64,000 nt of DNA from an uncultured bacterium (GTDB lineage: Bacteria; Bacillota; Clostridia; Oscillospirales; Ruminococcaceae). The notes beneath the pieces are model-generated. The model made no database searches. It saw only the letters and a list, made by a program, of their open reading frames with translations, and was not told the origin of the DNA. The position numbers and the translations under genes were made by a program. The DNA is taken from positions 20,256 to 84,255 of the forward strand of contig CAJMLV010000007.1 of the NCBI GenBank assembly GCA_905214345.1. Reading direction: 5' to 3'. Below, in pieces: positions 16,887 to 26,389 of the stretch. Position 1 is the first letter of the stretch. Each line of letters opens with the position of its first letter.

Positions 16887-19800
16887 ATGAACGAGATCAT
16901 CCAAAATCAGTATCACCAGGACCCCTCCGTGCTCCATCTGGGCACCCTGCCGCCCCATTGCGACTTTGTGCCCTTTGCCCCGGACCAGGACCCCTTTGCG
17001 CCGCGGCGGTCGTCCGCCCGGTATCACAGCCTGAACGGGGTGTGGCAGTTCCTGTATTATGAGGACCCCCGCCGCATGGACCCGGATCCGGAAGCCCGTT
17101 TTGCCGCCGGGGACTGCGGCACCATGCCGGTGCCCGCCTGCTGGCAGCTCCACGGGTACGACGCGCCCCAGTACATCAACACCCGCTATCCCTTCCCCTA
17201 CGACCCGCCCTATGTGCCCGATGCCGACCCCACCGGGGTGTATCACCGCAGCTTCTCCCTGCAGAAGCAGGCCGGGCGGCGGTACCACCTGGTCTTTGAC
17301 GGGGTGGACAGCTGCTTTTACCTGTGGGTGAACGGCCAATTTGCCGGTTACAGCCAGGTCAGCCACTCCCCCAGCGAATTTGACCTGACCGATCTGCTCA
17401 TCGACGGGGAAAACACCCTGACCGTGGCCGTGCTCAAATGGTGCGACGGCAGCTATCTGGAATGCCAGGACAAATGGCGGCTTTCGGGTATTTTCCGGGA
17501 CGTCTACCTGCTGGAACGGGCCGAAAACGGCCTGCGCAGCTACCGGGTGGACGCCCTGCCCGCCGCGGACCTGCGCTCCGCCCGGATCTGCCTGACCCTG
17601 GACAGCGGCGCCGACGGCACCGCCGCCCTCTATGACCCCCAGGGCCGTCTGCTGCAGGAACAGGCCTTTTCCGCCGGGGCGGACACCACAGTTTGCTTCG
17701 CCCTGGACGACCCCTGCCTGTGGAATGCCGAATCCCCCGCCCTCTACCGCCTGGTGCTCACCGTGGCGGGGGAGGTCGTGGGCGAGGAAGTGGGCATCCG
17801 CCGGGCCGAGGTGCGGGACGGGGTATTCCTGCTCAACGGCCGTCCCATCAAGATGAAGGGCGTCAACCGCCACGATTTTTCCGAGAAGGAAGGCGCCACC
17901 GTGACGCCGGAGGAGATGGAACGGGATCTGCAGCTGATGAAACAGCTGAACGTGAACACCATCCGCACCTCCCATTATCCCAACTGCCCGGAATTCCTGC
18001 GCCTGTGCGACCGGTACGGCTTCTATGTCATCGACGAGGCCGACCTGGAAAGCCACGGCAGCATTTCGGGGTACGACCTGCACATCGACGGCCGCTCCTC
18101 CAAGCAGGGCATGGCGGGTCTGGTGGCCCGGCCGGATTTCCGGCAGGCCATTCTGGACCGTATCGAACGTCTGGTGATGCGGGACTGCAACCGTCCCTGC
18201 GTGCTGCTGTGGTCCCTGGGCAACGAGTCCGGATACAGCGCCGCCATGCGGGACGCCGCCCTCTGGATCAAGGAGACCGATCCTTCCCGCCCGGTGCATT
18301 ACGAATCCAGCTGGATCACCCTGCCGGACGATCCGGTGGAGGACGTGTGCGATGTGATGTCCCGGATGTACTTCTCCCTGGAGGATACCCGGGAGTACCG
18401 GTACACCGAACAGGCCCGCCGTCCCCTCTTCCTCTGCGAGTATTCCCACGCCATGGGCAACGGCCCCGGCGACCTGGAAGATTACTGGCAGATCTTCTAC
18501 TCCGACCCCCATTACATGGGCGGCTGCGTGTGGGAGTGGAACGACCACGGCATCCTGCGGGGCACCACCCCCGACGGCCGCAAGCGCTACGCCTACGGCG
18601 GCGACTATGGGGAGGCGGCCCACGACGGCAACTACTGCATCGACGGCCTGGTGCTGCCCGACCGGCGGCTGAAACCCGGCGCCTTTGAGATGAAGAATGT
18701 CTACCGCCCCCTGCGGATCACCCGCACCCCCGAAGGGGATTACCGCATCCGCAACACCCTGGATTTCACCGCCGCCGAGGACGTGCTGGACCTGGTGTAC
18801 GAAATCACCGCCGACGGCCGGGTGGTCGGCCGGGGCACGGTGCCCCTGACCCTGCCCGCCGGGGCCTCGGTGCTGGTGCATCTGCCCGAACCCCAAGACC
18901 CGCAGCCGGATTCCCATATCCGGTTCATCACCCTGCGCAAAGGGGCGGTGTCCTACGGGTCGGTGGAGGAGGAAGAGGTGCTGGGCACCCAGCAGTTCTG
19001 CCTGCGGGAAGCTTTGCCCCTCTACCCCGGTGTGCCCGAAGGGCCCGGTATGCGGATCACCCTGGACACGCCGCTGGAACTGCAGGTGGAGGGTGCCGGT
19101 ATGCGCTGGGTCTATGACAAGACCACCGCCCTGGTGCGCAGCGCCTGCCGCGACGGACAGGAGATGCTGGCCCGGCCCATGGACTACTGCCTGTACCGGG
19201 CGCCCATCGACAACGATATGAACCTGACTGCCGCCTGGCGGGATCTGTTCCTGGACCGGGTGCAGGCCAAAATCTACGCCTGCACCTGCACCGAGGAGCA
19301 GGGCACCGTGACGGTGCGCACCCGCCTGGCCCTGGGCAGCATGATCCGCCGCCCGGTATGCCGTCTGGACCAGACCCTGACCTTCTGCCCCGACGGCAGC
19401 CTGGGCTGCCGCATGGAGGTTTGCGCCGACAGCCTGCATGTGGCTCTGCCCCGGTTCGGCGTGCATTTCTCCTTGACACCGGACCATGATCGGGTGCAAT
19501 ATTACGGTATGGGTCCCTTTGAAAACTACATCGACAAGCACCAGGCATGTTACATGGGGCGGTTCGACACCACCCCCGAAGCGCTGTTCACCGACTATGT
19601 CCGCCCCCAGGAAACCGGCTCCCACGCCCATTGCCGGGAAGCCCTTCTGCCCGGGGACCGGGGCACGGTGTGCCTCACCGGCGAACCGGAATTCAGCCTG
19701 CAGGTCCTGCCCTACTCGGTACAGGCCCTGTGCGCCGCCCGCCACAGCGACGAGCTGGAAAAAACCGGCCTGACCGAAGTGTATATCGACTACCGCCAGC

Positions 19801-19898
19801 ACGGCATCGGGTCGGAAAGCTGCTGCACCACCCTGCCGCTCCGCTACCGGTTTGAAGAAAAGAATTTTTCCTTTGCGTTCCGTATCAAAATCCTATAA
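16887..19898 (+). CDS. lacZ: beta-galactosidase, GH2 (LacZ type)
   Basis: A 1003-residue, five-domain LacZ-like enzyme hydrolysing terminal beta-galactosides in the cytoplasm. The N-terminal sugar-binding domain has the LNGVWQF and VPACWQLHGYD motifs. The catalytic barrel carries KGVNRHDFSE, the acid/base E447 in WSLGNESGY and the nucleophile E518 in LCEYSHAMGNG. The C-terminal half includes the beta-galactosidase small-chain domain (GMGPFENYIDK near residue 870). Length and motif order match E. coli LacZ. It shares an operon with GH38, an unassigned 806-residue protein, a ROK kinase and a fucosidase, so galactose-capped glycans are likely substrates. Confidence 0.95.
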   Translation: MNEIIQNQYHQDPSVLHLGTLPPHCDFVPFAPDQDPFAPRRSSARYHSLNGVWQFLYYEDPRRMDPDPEARFAAGDCGTMPVPACWQLHGYDAPQYINTRYPFPYDPPYVPDADPTGVYHRSFSLQKQAGRRYHLVFDGVDSCFYLWVNGQFAGYSQVSHSPSEFDLTDLLIDGENTLTVAVLKWCDGSYLECQDKWRLSGIFRDVYLLERAENGLRSYRVDALPAADLRSARICLTLDSGADGTAALYDPQGRLLQEQAFSAGADTTVCFALDDPCLWNAESPALYRLVLTVAGEVVGEEVGIRRAEVRDGVFLLNGRPIKMKGVNRHDFSEKEGATVTPEEMERDLQLMKQLNVNTIRTSHYPNCPEFLRLCDRYGFYVIDEADLESHGSISGYDLHIDGRSSKQGMAGLVARPDFRQAILDRIERLVMRDCNRPCVLLWSLGNESGYSAAMRDAALWIKETDPSRPVHYESSWITLPDDPVEDVCDVMSRMYFSLEDTREYRYTEQARRPLFLCEYSHAMGNGPGDLEDYWQIFYSDPHYMGGCVWEWNDHGILRGTTPDGRKRYAYGGDYGEAAHDGNYCIDGLVLPDRRLKPGAFEMKNVYRPLRITRTPEGDYRIRNTLDFTAAEDVLDLVYEITADGRVVGRGTVPLTLPAGASVLVHLPEPQDPQPDSHIRFITLRKGAVSYGSVEEEEVLGTQQFCLREALPLYPGVPEGPGMRITLDTPLELQVEGAGMRWVYDKTTALVRSACRDGQEMLARPMDYCLYRAPIDNDMNLTAAWRDLFLDRVQAKIYACTCTEEQGTVTVRTRLALGSMIRRPVCRLDQTLTFCPDGSLGCRMEVCADSLHVALPRFGVHFSLTPDHDRVQYYGMGPFENYIDKHQACYMGRFDTTPEALFTDYVRPQETGSHAHCREALLPGDRGTVCLTGEPEFSLQVLPYSVQALCAARHSDELEKTGLTEVYIDYRQHGIGSESCCTTLPLRYRFEEKNFSFAFRIKIL

Positions 19899-19950
19899 CA
19901 AGATCCTATAAAAAAGGGGAACCCTGTTTTCCCCGGGAGGCATTTGTATT

Positions 19951-22371
19951 ATGTCGTATTCTCTTGCTCAGGATGGCTTTATCCGCCATTATCTGTATAC
20001 CGGCCGTAAAGAGAGTGAATTTTCCTGCGATGTGCGGGAGATTGACCAGCTGCTCAGCGAAAAACTGATGCGCGCCGCCGCCGCCCGCCACGAACCCCTC
20101 ACCCCGCCCCAGGCGCCCTGCCTGGGCGAGCCCAGCCCTATCGGGCCGGTGTGGAAATACTATTATTCCCACGACAACATCTTTGTGGATGACGCCGCTT
20201 TCTATGAGGAACTGTGCCGGGTCGAGCTGCACGCCGCCACCGGGCTGCTGGTGCACAACCCCGCCCGGGTGACCCTGCGGCTGTGGAGCTACGCCGCCGT
20301 GGATGTGTGGGTGGACGGCGCGCCGGTGTGCACCCTGCAAAACCCGGTGTACAAGCCCATCCAGTACAAGGATTTCACCCTGGATCTGAGCGCCGGGTTC
20401 CTCCTGCTGTATCTGCGGCTGGAAAACCTGGGCGTGCGGGATACCCGCGTATCCTTTGCGGTGCAGGTGATCGACGGCGCCGACGCCGTGGAGGTGGAAC
20501 TGCCCGACGCCGGGCACTGCGCCCCCTACGCCCGGGCCGCCGCCCTGCTGGACTCCGCCCGGGTACACGGCGGACGCCTGACCCTGGCCGAGCCCCTGCC
20601 CGCGGGCAGCCGCCTGGTCTTTGACAAGGGCATCTCCGACTTCCGCCGCCAGGACGAGCGTTACCTCACCCTGGAAGCCGCCGGTCAGCAGGAGATCGAC
20701 CTGCCCGAGATCCCCGTTTTTGCCCTGGAGATCCCGGTGGAACACACGGTGCTGCGCCGCGGCATGGAACAGGCGGAACTGAACCGTCCCGTCTACCTGC
20801 CCGAGGACACCGACCATCGCCGCCACATGTTTGAGCGGATGGCCGCCGTGGCTTCGGAGATGCGCAGCGCCACCGACGGCTTTGCCCTGTTCCCCATGCT
20901 GGCCCGCAAACACCTGGGTATGGAGCCCGCCTCCGATCATGAGGAGCTGAAGACCACCCTGGAACAGATCAACCGCCGGATGGACTGTGCCGACTTCATG
21001 ACCACCGCCCTCATCCGCCTGCAGCGGGAATACGGCATTCCCGAGGACCTGCAGGACCAGATGAAGCAGGTGATCCTGAACTTCCGCTACTGGATGGACG
21101 AACCCGGCCAGGACGGCATGTGCTTCTGGAGCGAGAACCACACCCTCATGTTCTTTGAGGCCGCCTATTTCTTCGGCGGCATGTATCCCGACGAGGTCTT
21201 TGTCCGTTCCGGCCGCACCGGCCGCGAGCTGCGGGACACCGCCCGCATGCGCATCCGGGAATGGCTCACCGACGTATGCGAGACCGGCTTTGACGAGTTC
21301 AACAGCACCGTTTACACCCCCCTGACCCTGGCCGCGCTGCTGAACATTGTGGACTATGCCGAGCCCGACCTGGCCGTGATGGCCCGCCGCGCCTGCGACG
21401 AGATGATGCGCACCCTGGCCCGGCATTGCTTCCGGGGCATCACGGTGGCCCCCATGGGCCGCGTGTACCGCGGTGTCCTGGCCCCCTGGGCGGAAAGCCT
21501 GCAGGGGCTGGTGCATTACCTCTTCCCCGAAGCGCCCTTTGCCAACTCCCCCGCCCTGAGCTTCCTGGCCACCACCGGCTATACCCCGCCGGAAGGGCTG
21601 CGTGAGCTGATGGAGGAGACCGGCTTCTTCACCTACACCACCAGCAACGCCCGCATCGACCTGTACAAGACCGCCGATTACGCCCTGACCAGCGTGCAGA
21701 GCCCCCGCCGTGACGGCGTGCAGCGTGCCTGGCAGCGGGAAACCCGGGAAGAGATGCGCGGGCATTTCCTCCACGTCAAGACGATGAACGAGCGGTTCCA
21801 CGGCACCACCCAGTTCCAGCCCGGTGAGTTCGGCTACCAGCAGCATATGTGGTCCGCCGCCCTGGACAGCGATCTGGTGGTCTTTGCCAACCATCCCGGC
21901 CATACCTGCGAGGACGCCAGCGAAGTGCGCCCCGGCTACTGGTACGGCAACGGCATTATGCCGGCGCTGCGCCAGCGGGACAACGTGCTGGGCGCTGTGT
22001 ATGTGATCCCCGAAAGCCATCCCATCGACTTCACCCATCTGTTCTGGGAGCAGGACCGCTTTGACGAGACCGACGCCCGGAACGGCTGGATCTTCGGCCG
22101 CAAGGGGGACAGCTACATCGGCGTGTGGTGCAGCACCCCGCTGGAGGACCACGACGAAACCCTGTTCGGCTGCGAAAAGCGGGCCATGTCCCGCCGCTGC
22201 GCCTATCTGGTGGTATGCGGCAGCCGCACGGAAAACGGCAGCTTTGCCGACTTCTGTACCGGATGCACCGCACGCCCGGCTGCCTTTGACCAGGCAAGCG
22301 GAACTTTGCACTGTGCCGAGTTTGACCTGACCTTTACCCCGGGCACCAACGGCACCCAGATCCTGGAATAA
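19951..22371 (+). CDS. unassigned 806-residue protein, putative (alpha/alpha)-barrel carbohydrate-active enzyme
   Basis: I cannot assign this protein to a family. The N-terminal 270 or so residues look beta-rich, with GxW-type strands such as VDVWVDGAPVCTL, as in carbohydrate-binding jelly rolls. Residues about 280-620 are helical with many aromatics and carry a striking FWSENHTLMFFEAAYFFGG motif (W393-H397). The C-terminal 180 residues again look beta-rich. This layout resembles heparinase-like or GH-type (alpha/alpha)6 toroids with flanking beta domains. There is no signal peptide. It lies between lacZ and a ROK kinase with short gaps and good ribosome sites (GGGAGG before the ATG), so it is translated with the operon. 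A hydrolase or lyase for an imported glycan is likely but unproven. Confidence 0.6.
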   Translation: MSYSLAQDGFIRHYLYTGRKESEFSCDVREIDQLLSEKLMRAAAARHEPLTPPQAPCLGEPSPIGPVWKYYYSHDNIFVDDAAFYEELCRVELHAATGLLVHNPARVTLRLWSYAAVDVWVDGAPVCTLQNPVYKPIQYKDFTLDLSAGFLLLYLRLENLGVRDTRVSFAVQVIDGADAVEVELPDAGHCAPYARAAALLDSARVHGGRLTLAEPLPAGSRLVFDKGISDFRRQDERYLTLEAAGQQEIDLPEIPVFALEIPVEHTVLRRGMEQAELNRPVYLPEDTDHRRHMFERMAAVASEMRSATDGFALFPMLARKHLGMEPASDHEELKTTLEQINRRMDCADFMTTALIRLQREYGIPEDLQDQMKQVILNFRYWMDEPGQDGMCFWSENHTLMFFEAAYFFGGMYPDEVFVRSGRTGRELRDTARMRIREWLTDVCETGFDEFNSTVYTPLTLAALLNIVDYAEPDLAVMARRACDEMMRTLARHCFRGITVAPMGRVYRGVLAPWAESLQGLVHYLFPEAPFANSPALSFLATTGYTPPEGLRELMEETGFFTYTTSNARIDLYKTADYALTSVQSPRRDGVQRAWQRETREEMRGHFLHVKTMNERFHGTTQFQPGEFGYQQHMWSAALDSDLVVFANHPGHTCEDASEVRPGYWYGNGIMPALRQRDNVLGAVYVIPESHPIDFTHLFWEQDRFDETDARNGWIFGRKGDSYIGVWCSTPLEDHDETLFGCEKRAMSRRCAYLVVCGSRTENGSFADFCTGCTARPAAFDQASGTLHCAEFDLTFTPGTNGTQILE

Positions 22372-22396
22372 TACCCCACCAAGGAGGAACACCGCT

Positions 22397-23356
22397 ATGT
22401 TGTACGCAGGAGTAGATTTGGGCGGCACCAACATCAAGGTCGCCCTGGTCACCGCCGAAGGGGAGATCCTGTGCGAAGGCTCCCGCCCCACCCGTCTGCC
22501 CCGCCCGGGCCGGGAGATCTGTGCCGACATTGCCGAACTGGTCGCCGAGCTGGAAGACCAGTCCGGCCGCCGCGGTCAGGTAGCCGCCCTGGGCATCGGA
22601 TGCCCGGGTTCGGTGGATGAGCACAACACGGTGGTGTACGCCAACAATCTGGAATGGACCAACTTTCCCGCCGGGGCGATCCTGCAGGAACTGACCGGCC
22701 TGCCGGTGGCGGTGGGCAACGACGCCAACGTGGCCGCCTTGGGCGAAGCCATGTTCGGCTGCGCCAAGGGCGCCCAGAGTGCCGTCATCGTCACCCTGGG
22801 TACCGGGGTAGGCGGCGGCATCATCATCAACGGGCAGATGGTCACCGGCTTCAACGGGGCCGCCAGCGAACTGGGCCACATGGTGGTGGAACCGGGCGGC
22901 GTGCCCTGCACCTGCGGGCAGCAGGGCTGCCTGGAAATGTACGCTTCGGCCACCGGCCTGGTGCGCATGACCCGGGAAGCCATGGACGCCGACCCCCACA
23001 GCGCCATGCATCAGCTGGCCGCCGACCAGGGCGTGGACGGCCGCCTGGCCTTTGCCGCCGCCGCGGCGGGGGACGAAGCCGCCCGCGGGGTGGTGGACCG
23101 CTACCTGCATTATCTGGGCATGGGCCTCTCCAACCTCATCAACATCCTCTTCCCGGAGGTCGTGGGCCTTTCGGGCGGGGTGGCCAACCAGGGCGAAGCC
23201 CTGCTGGAACCCCTGCGCGCCATTGTGGAGCCCGCCATTTACGGCCATGAGATGGGCGGCCCCCGCACCCGCCTTGTCTGCTGCACCCTGGGCTACAAGG
23301 CCGGGGTGATCGGCGCTGCCATGCTGGCCAAGCAGGCCGCCGAAGCCCACGCATAA
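22397..23356 (+). CDS. ROK-family sugar kinase (glucokinase-like)
   Basis: A 319-residue ROK kinase that phosphorylates a hexose released by the operon's glycosidases. The N-terminal ATP/phosphate loop is DLGGTNIK (7-14), the catalytic region contains NDANVAALGE, and the ROK zinc-binding motif CTCGQQGC is intact at residues 171-178. Glucose, mannose or N-acetylmannosamine are possible substrates and cannot be separated from the sequence. It starts behind AAGGAGG, 25 bases after the unassigned enzyme. A strong terminator follows before the fucosidase gene. Confidence 0.9.
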   Translation: MLYAGVDLGGTNIKVALVTAEGEILCEGSRPTRLPRPGREICADIAELVAELEDQSGRRGQVAALGIGCPGSVDEHNTVVYANNLEWTNFPAGAILQELTGLPVAVGNDANVAALGEAMFGCAKGAQSAVIVTLGTGVGGGIIINGQMVTGFNGAASELGHMVVEPGGVPCTCGQQGCLEMYASATGLVRMTREAMDADPHSAMHQLAADQGVDGRLAFAAAAAGDEAARGVVDRYLHYLGMGLSNLINILFPEVVGLSGGVANQGEALLEPLRAIVEPAIYGHEMGGPRTRLVCCTLGYKAGVIGAAMLAKQAAEAHA

Positions 23357-23370
23357 TTCCTTTTAAAAAA

Positions 23371-23404
23371 AGGTCCGGCAAGTTTTTCCTTGCCGGACTT
23401 TTTT
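23371..23404 (+). terminator. intrinsic terminator after the ROK kinase
   Basis: GTCCGGCAAG (23373-23382) pairs with CTTGCCGGAC (23389-23398), followed by six T. It separates the GH38-lacZ-ROK operon from the GH29 gene, which may depend on read-through or an unseen promoter in the 40 bases that follow. Confidence 0.88.
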
Positions 23405-23446
23405 CCACAAAATCGCCCGCAAACCGGGTAAAAAGGAGGTCCCCCC

Positions 23447-24853
23447 ATGATCCCGCTTTCCGAAACCTTGCGCCGGGCCGTCGGCATCACCCCCAGCCCC
23501 CGCCAACTGGCCTGGCAGCAGCTGGAATTTTACGCCTTTATCCACTACGGCCCCAACACCTACACCGATCAGGAATGGGGCGACGGCACCGCCGACCCCG
23601 CCCTGTTCAACCCCGACTGCCTGGACCCGGACCAGTGGGTGCAGGCCGCCCGTTCCGCCGGTATGCGGGGGCTGATCCTGACCTGCAAGCACCATGACGG
23701 CTTCTGCCTGTGGCCCACCCGCCAGACCGACTACTCGGTGGCGTCCAGCCCCTGGCAGAACGGCCAGGGGGACGTGGTCCGCATGACCGCCGACGCCTGC
23801 CGCCGGGCCGGGCTGAAGTTCGGCGTCTATCTCTCCCCCTGGGACCGGCACGAACCCAGCTACGGCAGCGGCGAAGCCTATGACCGGTTCTACATCGCCC
23901 AGCTCACCGAGCTGCTCACCCAGTATGGGGAGATCTTCTGCGTGTGGCTGGACGGCGCCTGCGGCGAAGGTCCCAACGGCCGGGTGCAGCGGTACAACTG
24001 GGACGCCTATTACCGCACGGTGCGGCAGCTGCAGCCCAACGCGGTGATCAGCGTGACCGGCCCGGACGTGCGCTGGTGCGGCAACGAGGCCGGTCACTGC
24101 CGGGAATCCGAATGGAGCGTGGTACCCGCCGCCCTGTCCGACCCGGCCCTGATCGCCGCCCACAGCCAGCAGGTAGACGACGGGACCTTCTCCCGCCGGG
24201 TGACCCGCCAGGATGAGGACCTGGGCAGCCGGGCGGTGCTGGAAGCCGCCTCCACACCCCTGATCTGGTACCCCGCCGAGGTGAACACCTCCATCCGTCC
24301 GGGCTGGTTCTACCATACCCGGGAGGATGACAAGGTGCGCACACCGGAGGAACTGTTCTCCATCTACATGAACTCGGTGGGCGGCAACGCCGGGTTCCTG
24401 CTCAACCTGCCCCCCATGCCCAACGGCCGCCTGAACGACCGGGATGTGGCCAGCCTGGAAGGGCTGGGCCGCCTGCTGGAAGAGCGGCTGGGCCATCCCC
24501 TGGCCGCCGCCCTCACCGCCGACAGCGAAGCCCCCGGCCATGCCGCCCCCTGCGCCGAAGCGGACGCGGAAGGCTTCTGGAAGCCGGAGGAGGACAAGGA
24601 AGCCCCCGCCCTGACCCTGCACTTTGCCCGGCCCGTACAGGTGGGGTATGTGTCCCTGCGGGAGGACCTGATGTCCGGCCAGCGCATCGAGGCCGGGGAG
24701 ATCCTGGCCGACGGCAAACCCGCTGCCGCCTTCACGGTGGTGGGCGCCCGCCGCCTGTGCCGGGTGGATGCCCGGTGCACCGAACTGACCGTGCGCATTC
24801 TGCAAAGCCGGGGCACCCCCACCTTGCGGGAGTTCACCGCCTTTGAGGGCTGA
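23447..24853 (+). CDS. alpha-L-fucosidase, GH29
   Basis: A 468-residue cytoplasmic alpha-L-fucosidase. The N-terminal barrel has FIHYGPNTYTDQEWG, the His pair in TCKHHDGFCLWP, YLSPWDRHEP, and the nucleophile aspartate D169 in VWLDGACGEG. The last 120 or so residues resemble a discoidin/CBM32-like beta-sandwich (ALTLHFARPVQVGYVSL). No signal peptide, so fucosylated glycan fragments are cleaved inside the cell. The start follows AAAGGAGG. Position after the ROK terminator makes it the last gene of the plus-strand cluster. Confidence 0.92.
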   Translation: MIPLSETLRRAVGITPSPRQLAWQQLEFYAFIHYGPNTYTDQEWGDGTADPALFNPDCLDPDQWVQAARSAGMRGLILTCKHHDGFCLWPTRQTDYSVASSPWQNGQGDVVRMTADACRRAGLKFGVYLSPWDRHEPSYGSGEAYDRFYIAQLTELLTQYGEIFCVWLDGACGEGPNGRVQRYNWDAYYRTVRQLQPNAVISVTGPDVRWCGNEAGHCRESEWSVVPAALSDPALIAAHSQQVDDGTFSRRVTRQDEDLGSRAVLEAASTPLIWYPAEVNTSIRPGWFYHTREDDKVRTPEELFSIYMNSVGGNAGFLLNLPPMPNGRLNDRDVASLEGLGRLLEERLGHPLAAALTADSEAPGHAAPCAEADAEGFWKPEEDKEAPALTLHFARPVQVGYVSLREDLMSGQRIEAGEILADGKPAAAFTVVGARRLCRVDARCTELTVRILQSRGTPTLREFTAFEG

Positions 24854-24874
24854 CCCGCTTTTCCCCACAACACA

Positions 24875-24908
24875 AAAACCGCCGTCCCTTTGCCGGGGCG
24901 GCGGTTTT
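24875..24908. terminator. bidirectional terminator between GH29 and the amino-acid ABC operon
   Basis: A 14-bp stem (24875-24888 with 24895-24908, one G-T pair) flanked by A and T runs lies between two convergent operons. Confidence 0.85.
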
Positions 24909-24927
24909 GCTTGTTTTTGGGGAAACT

Positions 24928-25710
24928 TCAGCCGGTATAGCTGGCCAGGAAACGGCGGGTCCGCTCCTCCCGGGGATGGTCGATGACCTGGTGGGCGGGA
25001 CCTTCCTCCACCACCACGCCGCTGTCCATGAACAGGATGCGGTCGGCCACGTCACGGGCAAAGTGCATCTCGTGGGTGACGATGATCATGGTGGTTTTCT
25101 GGTCAGCCAGTTCCCGCAGCACCCGCAGCACCTCGCCGGTGAGTTCCGGGTCCAGGGCGCTGGTGGGTTCATCAAAACAGAGGATGTCCGGGTGCAGGGC
25201 CAGGGCGCGGGCAATAGCCACACGCTGCTGCTGCCCGCCGGAAAGCTGGTGGGGGTAATGCCCCGCCCGGTCGGACAGGCCCATCTGGGCCAGCAGGGTG
25301 CGGGCGTTCTCTTCCAGTTCCGCCAGGATGGCCTTGCGGTTCACCTTATAGTCCGGGCGCTCCTTGGCCAGCAGCTGCCCCGCCAGCATCACGTTCTGCA
25401 AAGCCGTGTACTGGGGGAAAAGATTGAAGTTCTGGAACACCAGGCCGAAATGCAGCCGCTTTTTGCGGATCTCAGCCTCGCTCTGTGTGCGGGGGTCGGC
25501 GGCGTCCCACAGGGTCTGGCCCGACACCTTGATGGAACCGGTGTCTGCCGTTTCCAGAAAGTTCAGGCAGCGCAGCAGGGTGGTCTTGCCCGAACCGGAG
25601 GACCCGATGATGGCCAGGGTCTCGCCCTTTTCCAGCTGCAGGGAAATATCCCGCAGCACGGCGGTGCTGCCGAAACTTTTGCCGATACCGGTCACTTCCA
25701 ACAATGCCAT
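24928..25710 (-). CDS. polar amino-acid ABC transporter ATP-binding protein (GlnQ type)
   Basis: A 260-residue ATPase with Walker A GSSGSGKT (about 38-45), Q loop, signature LSGGQQQRVAIARAL, Walker B ILCFDEPTSALD and the H-loop VTHEMHFARDVADR. The signature and the sequence after it are typical of the GlnQ/ArtP/HisP branch. It is the last gene of a three-gene importer, 16 bases after the permease. Exact amino acid unknown. Confidence 0.95.
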   Translation of the reverse strand: MALLEVTGIGKSFGSTAVLRDISLQLEKGETLAIIGSSGSGKTTLLRCLNFLETADTGSIKVSGQTLWDAADPRTQSEAEIRKKRLHFGLVFQNFNLFPQYTALQNVMLAGQLLAKERPDYKVNRKAILAELEENARTLLAQMGLSDRAGHYPHQLSGGQQQRVAIARALALHPDILCFDEPTSALDPELTGEVLRVLRELADQKTTMIIVTHEMHFARDVADRILFMDSGVVVEEGPAHQVIDHPREERTRRFLASYTG

Positions 25711-25726
25711 AGGGTTCGGCCTCCTT

Positions 25727-26389
25727 TCAGCAGCGGAAATAGTCCAGCCGCTTTTCCAGCCAGCCGAACAGCAGGGTCAGTGCCCCCACAAACACCAGGA
25801 AGAAGATGGCGGTGGAGAACAGCGGCCAGATCAGGCCCTTGGCGCTGTATTCCTTGGCCATCATGATGATCTCCTTGTTGGAGATGACGTTGGCCAGGGA
25901 AGTATCCTTCACCAGGGTGATGATCTCGTTGCCCATGGGGGGCAGGATGCGCTTGATGACCTGCAGCAGGGTGACCTTGAAGAAGATCTGGGTGCGGGTC
26001 ATGCCCAGCACCTGCCCGGCTTCGGTCTGGCCCTTGGGCACAGCTTCGATGCCGCCGCGGTAAATTTCGGAGAAATAGCAGGCATAGTTGATGACAAACG
26101 CCACCACCGCCGCCACCAGACGGCCGCCGGAGCCGGAAGGCCAGGGATTTTCAAACCCCAGCAGGCCAGGGCCCATAAAGATCACAATGACCTGCAGCAT
26201 CAGCGGGGTGCCGCGGATGACCCACACAAAGGTCTTGACCGCGCCCCGCAGCGGCGCGAAACGACTCATGGAACCGAAGGCGACCACCAACCCCAGCGGC
26301 AGCGCAAACACCAGGGTCAGCGCAAACAGCTGGAAGTTGAGCCAGAATGCCTCAGTCAGGCGGCCCCAGATCACAACGGCGTCTGTCAT
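25727..26389 (-). CDS. polar amino-acid ABC transporter permease (HisM/GlnP type)
   Basis: A 220-residue inner-membrane protein with about five helices. The N-terminal FALPLGLVVAF and the EAA-loop region EAVPKGQTEAGQVLGMTRTQIF match the His/Glu/Gln/Arg/opine permease family. Its ATG shares one base with the stop codon of the binding-protein gene (TAATG), so translation is coupled. A single permease gene suggests a homodimeric channel. Confidence 0.95.
   Translation of the reverse strand: MTDAVVIWGRLTEAFWLNFQLFALTLVFALPLGLVVAFGSMSRFAPLRGAVKTFVWVIRGTPLMLQVIVIFMGPGLLGFENPWPSGSGGRLVAAVVAFVINYACYFSEIYRGGIEAVPKGQTEAGQVLGMTRTQIFFKVTLLQVIKRILPPMGNEIITLVKDTSLANVISNKEIIMMAKEYSAKGLIWPLFSTAIFFLVFVGALTLLFGWLEKRLDYFRC

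Noticed and set aside
13404..19802. An uninterrupted antisense reading frame of more than 2100 codons opposite the GH38 and lacZ genes
   Set aside because: It is the low-stop shadow of G/C-rich codons. Its translation is rich in Gly/His/Val/Gln, lacks domains, and both sense genes have full catalytic motifs.
24928..25710. ATPase for the sugar ABC transporters
   Set aside because: Signature and neighbours place it with the polar amino-acid importer, not with the sugar permeases.
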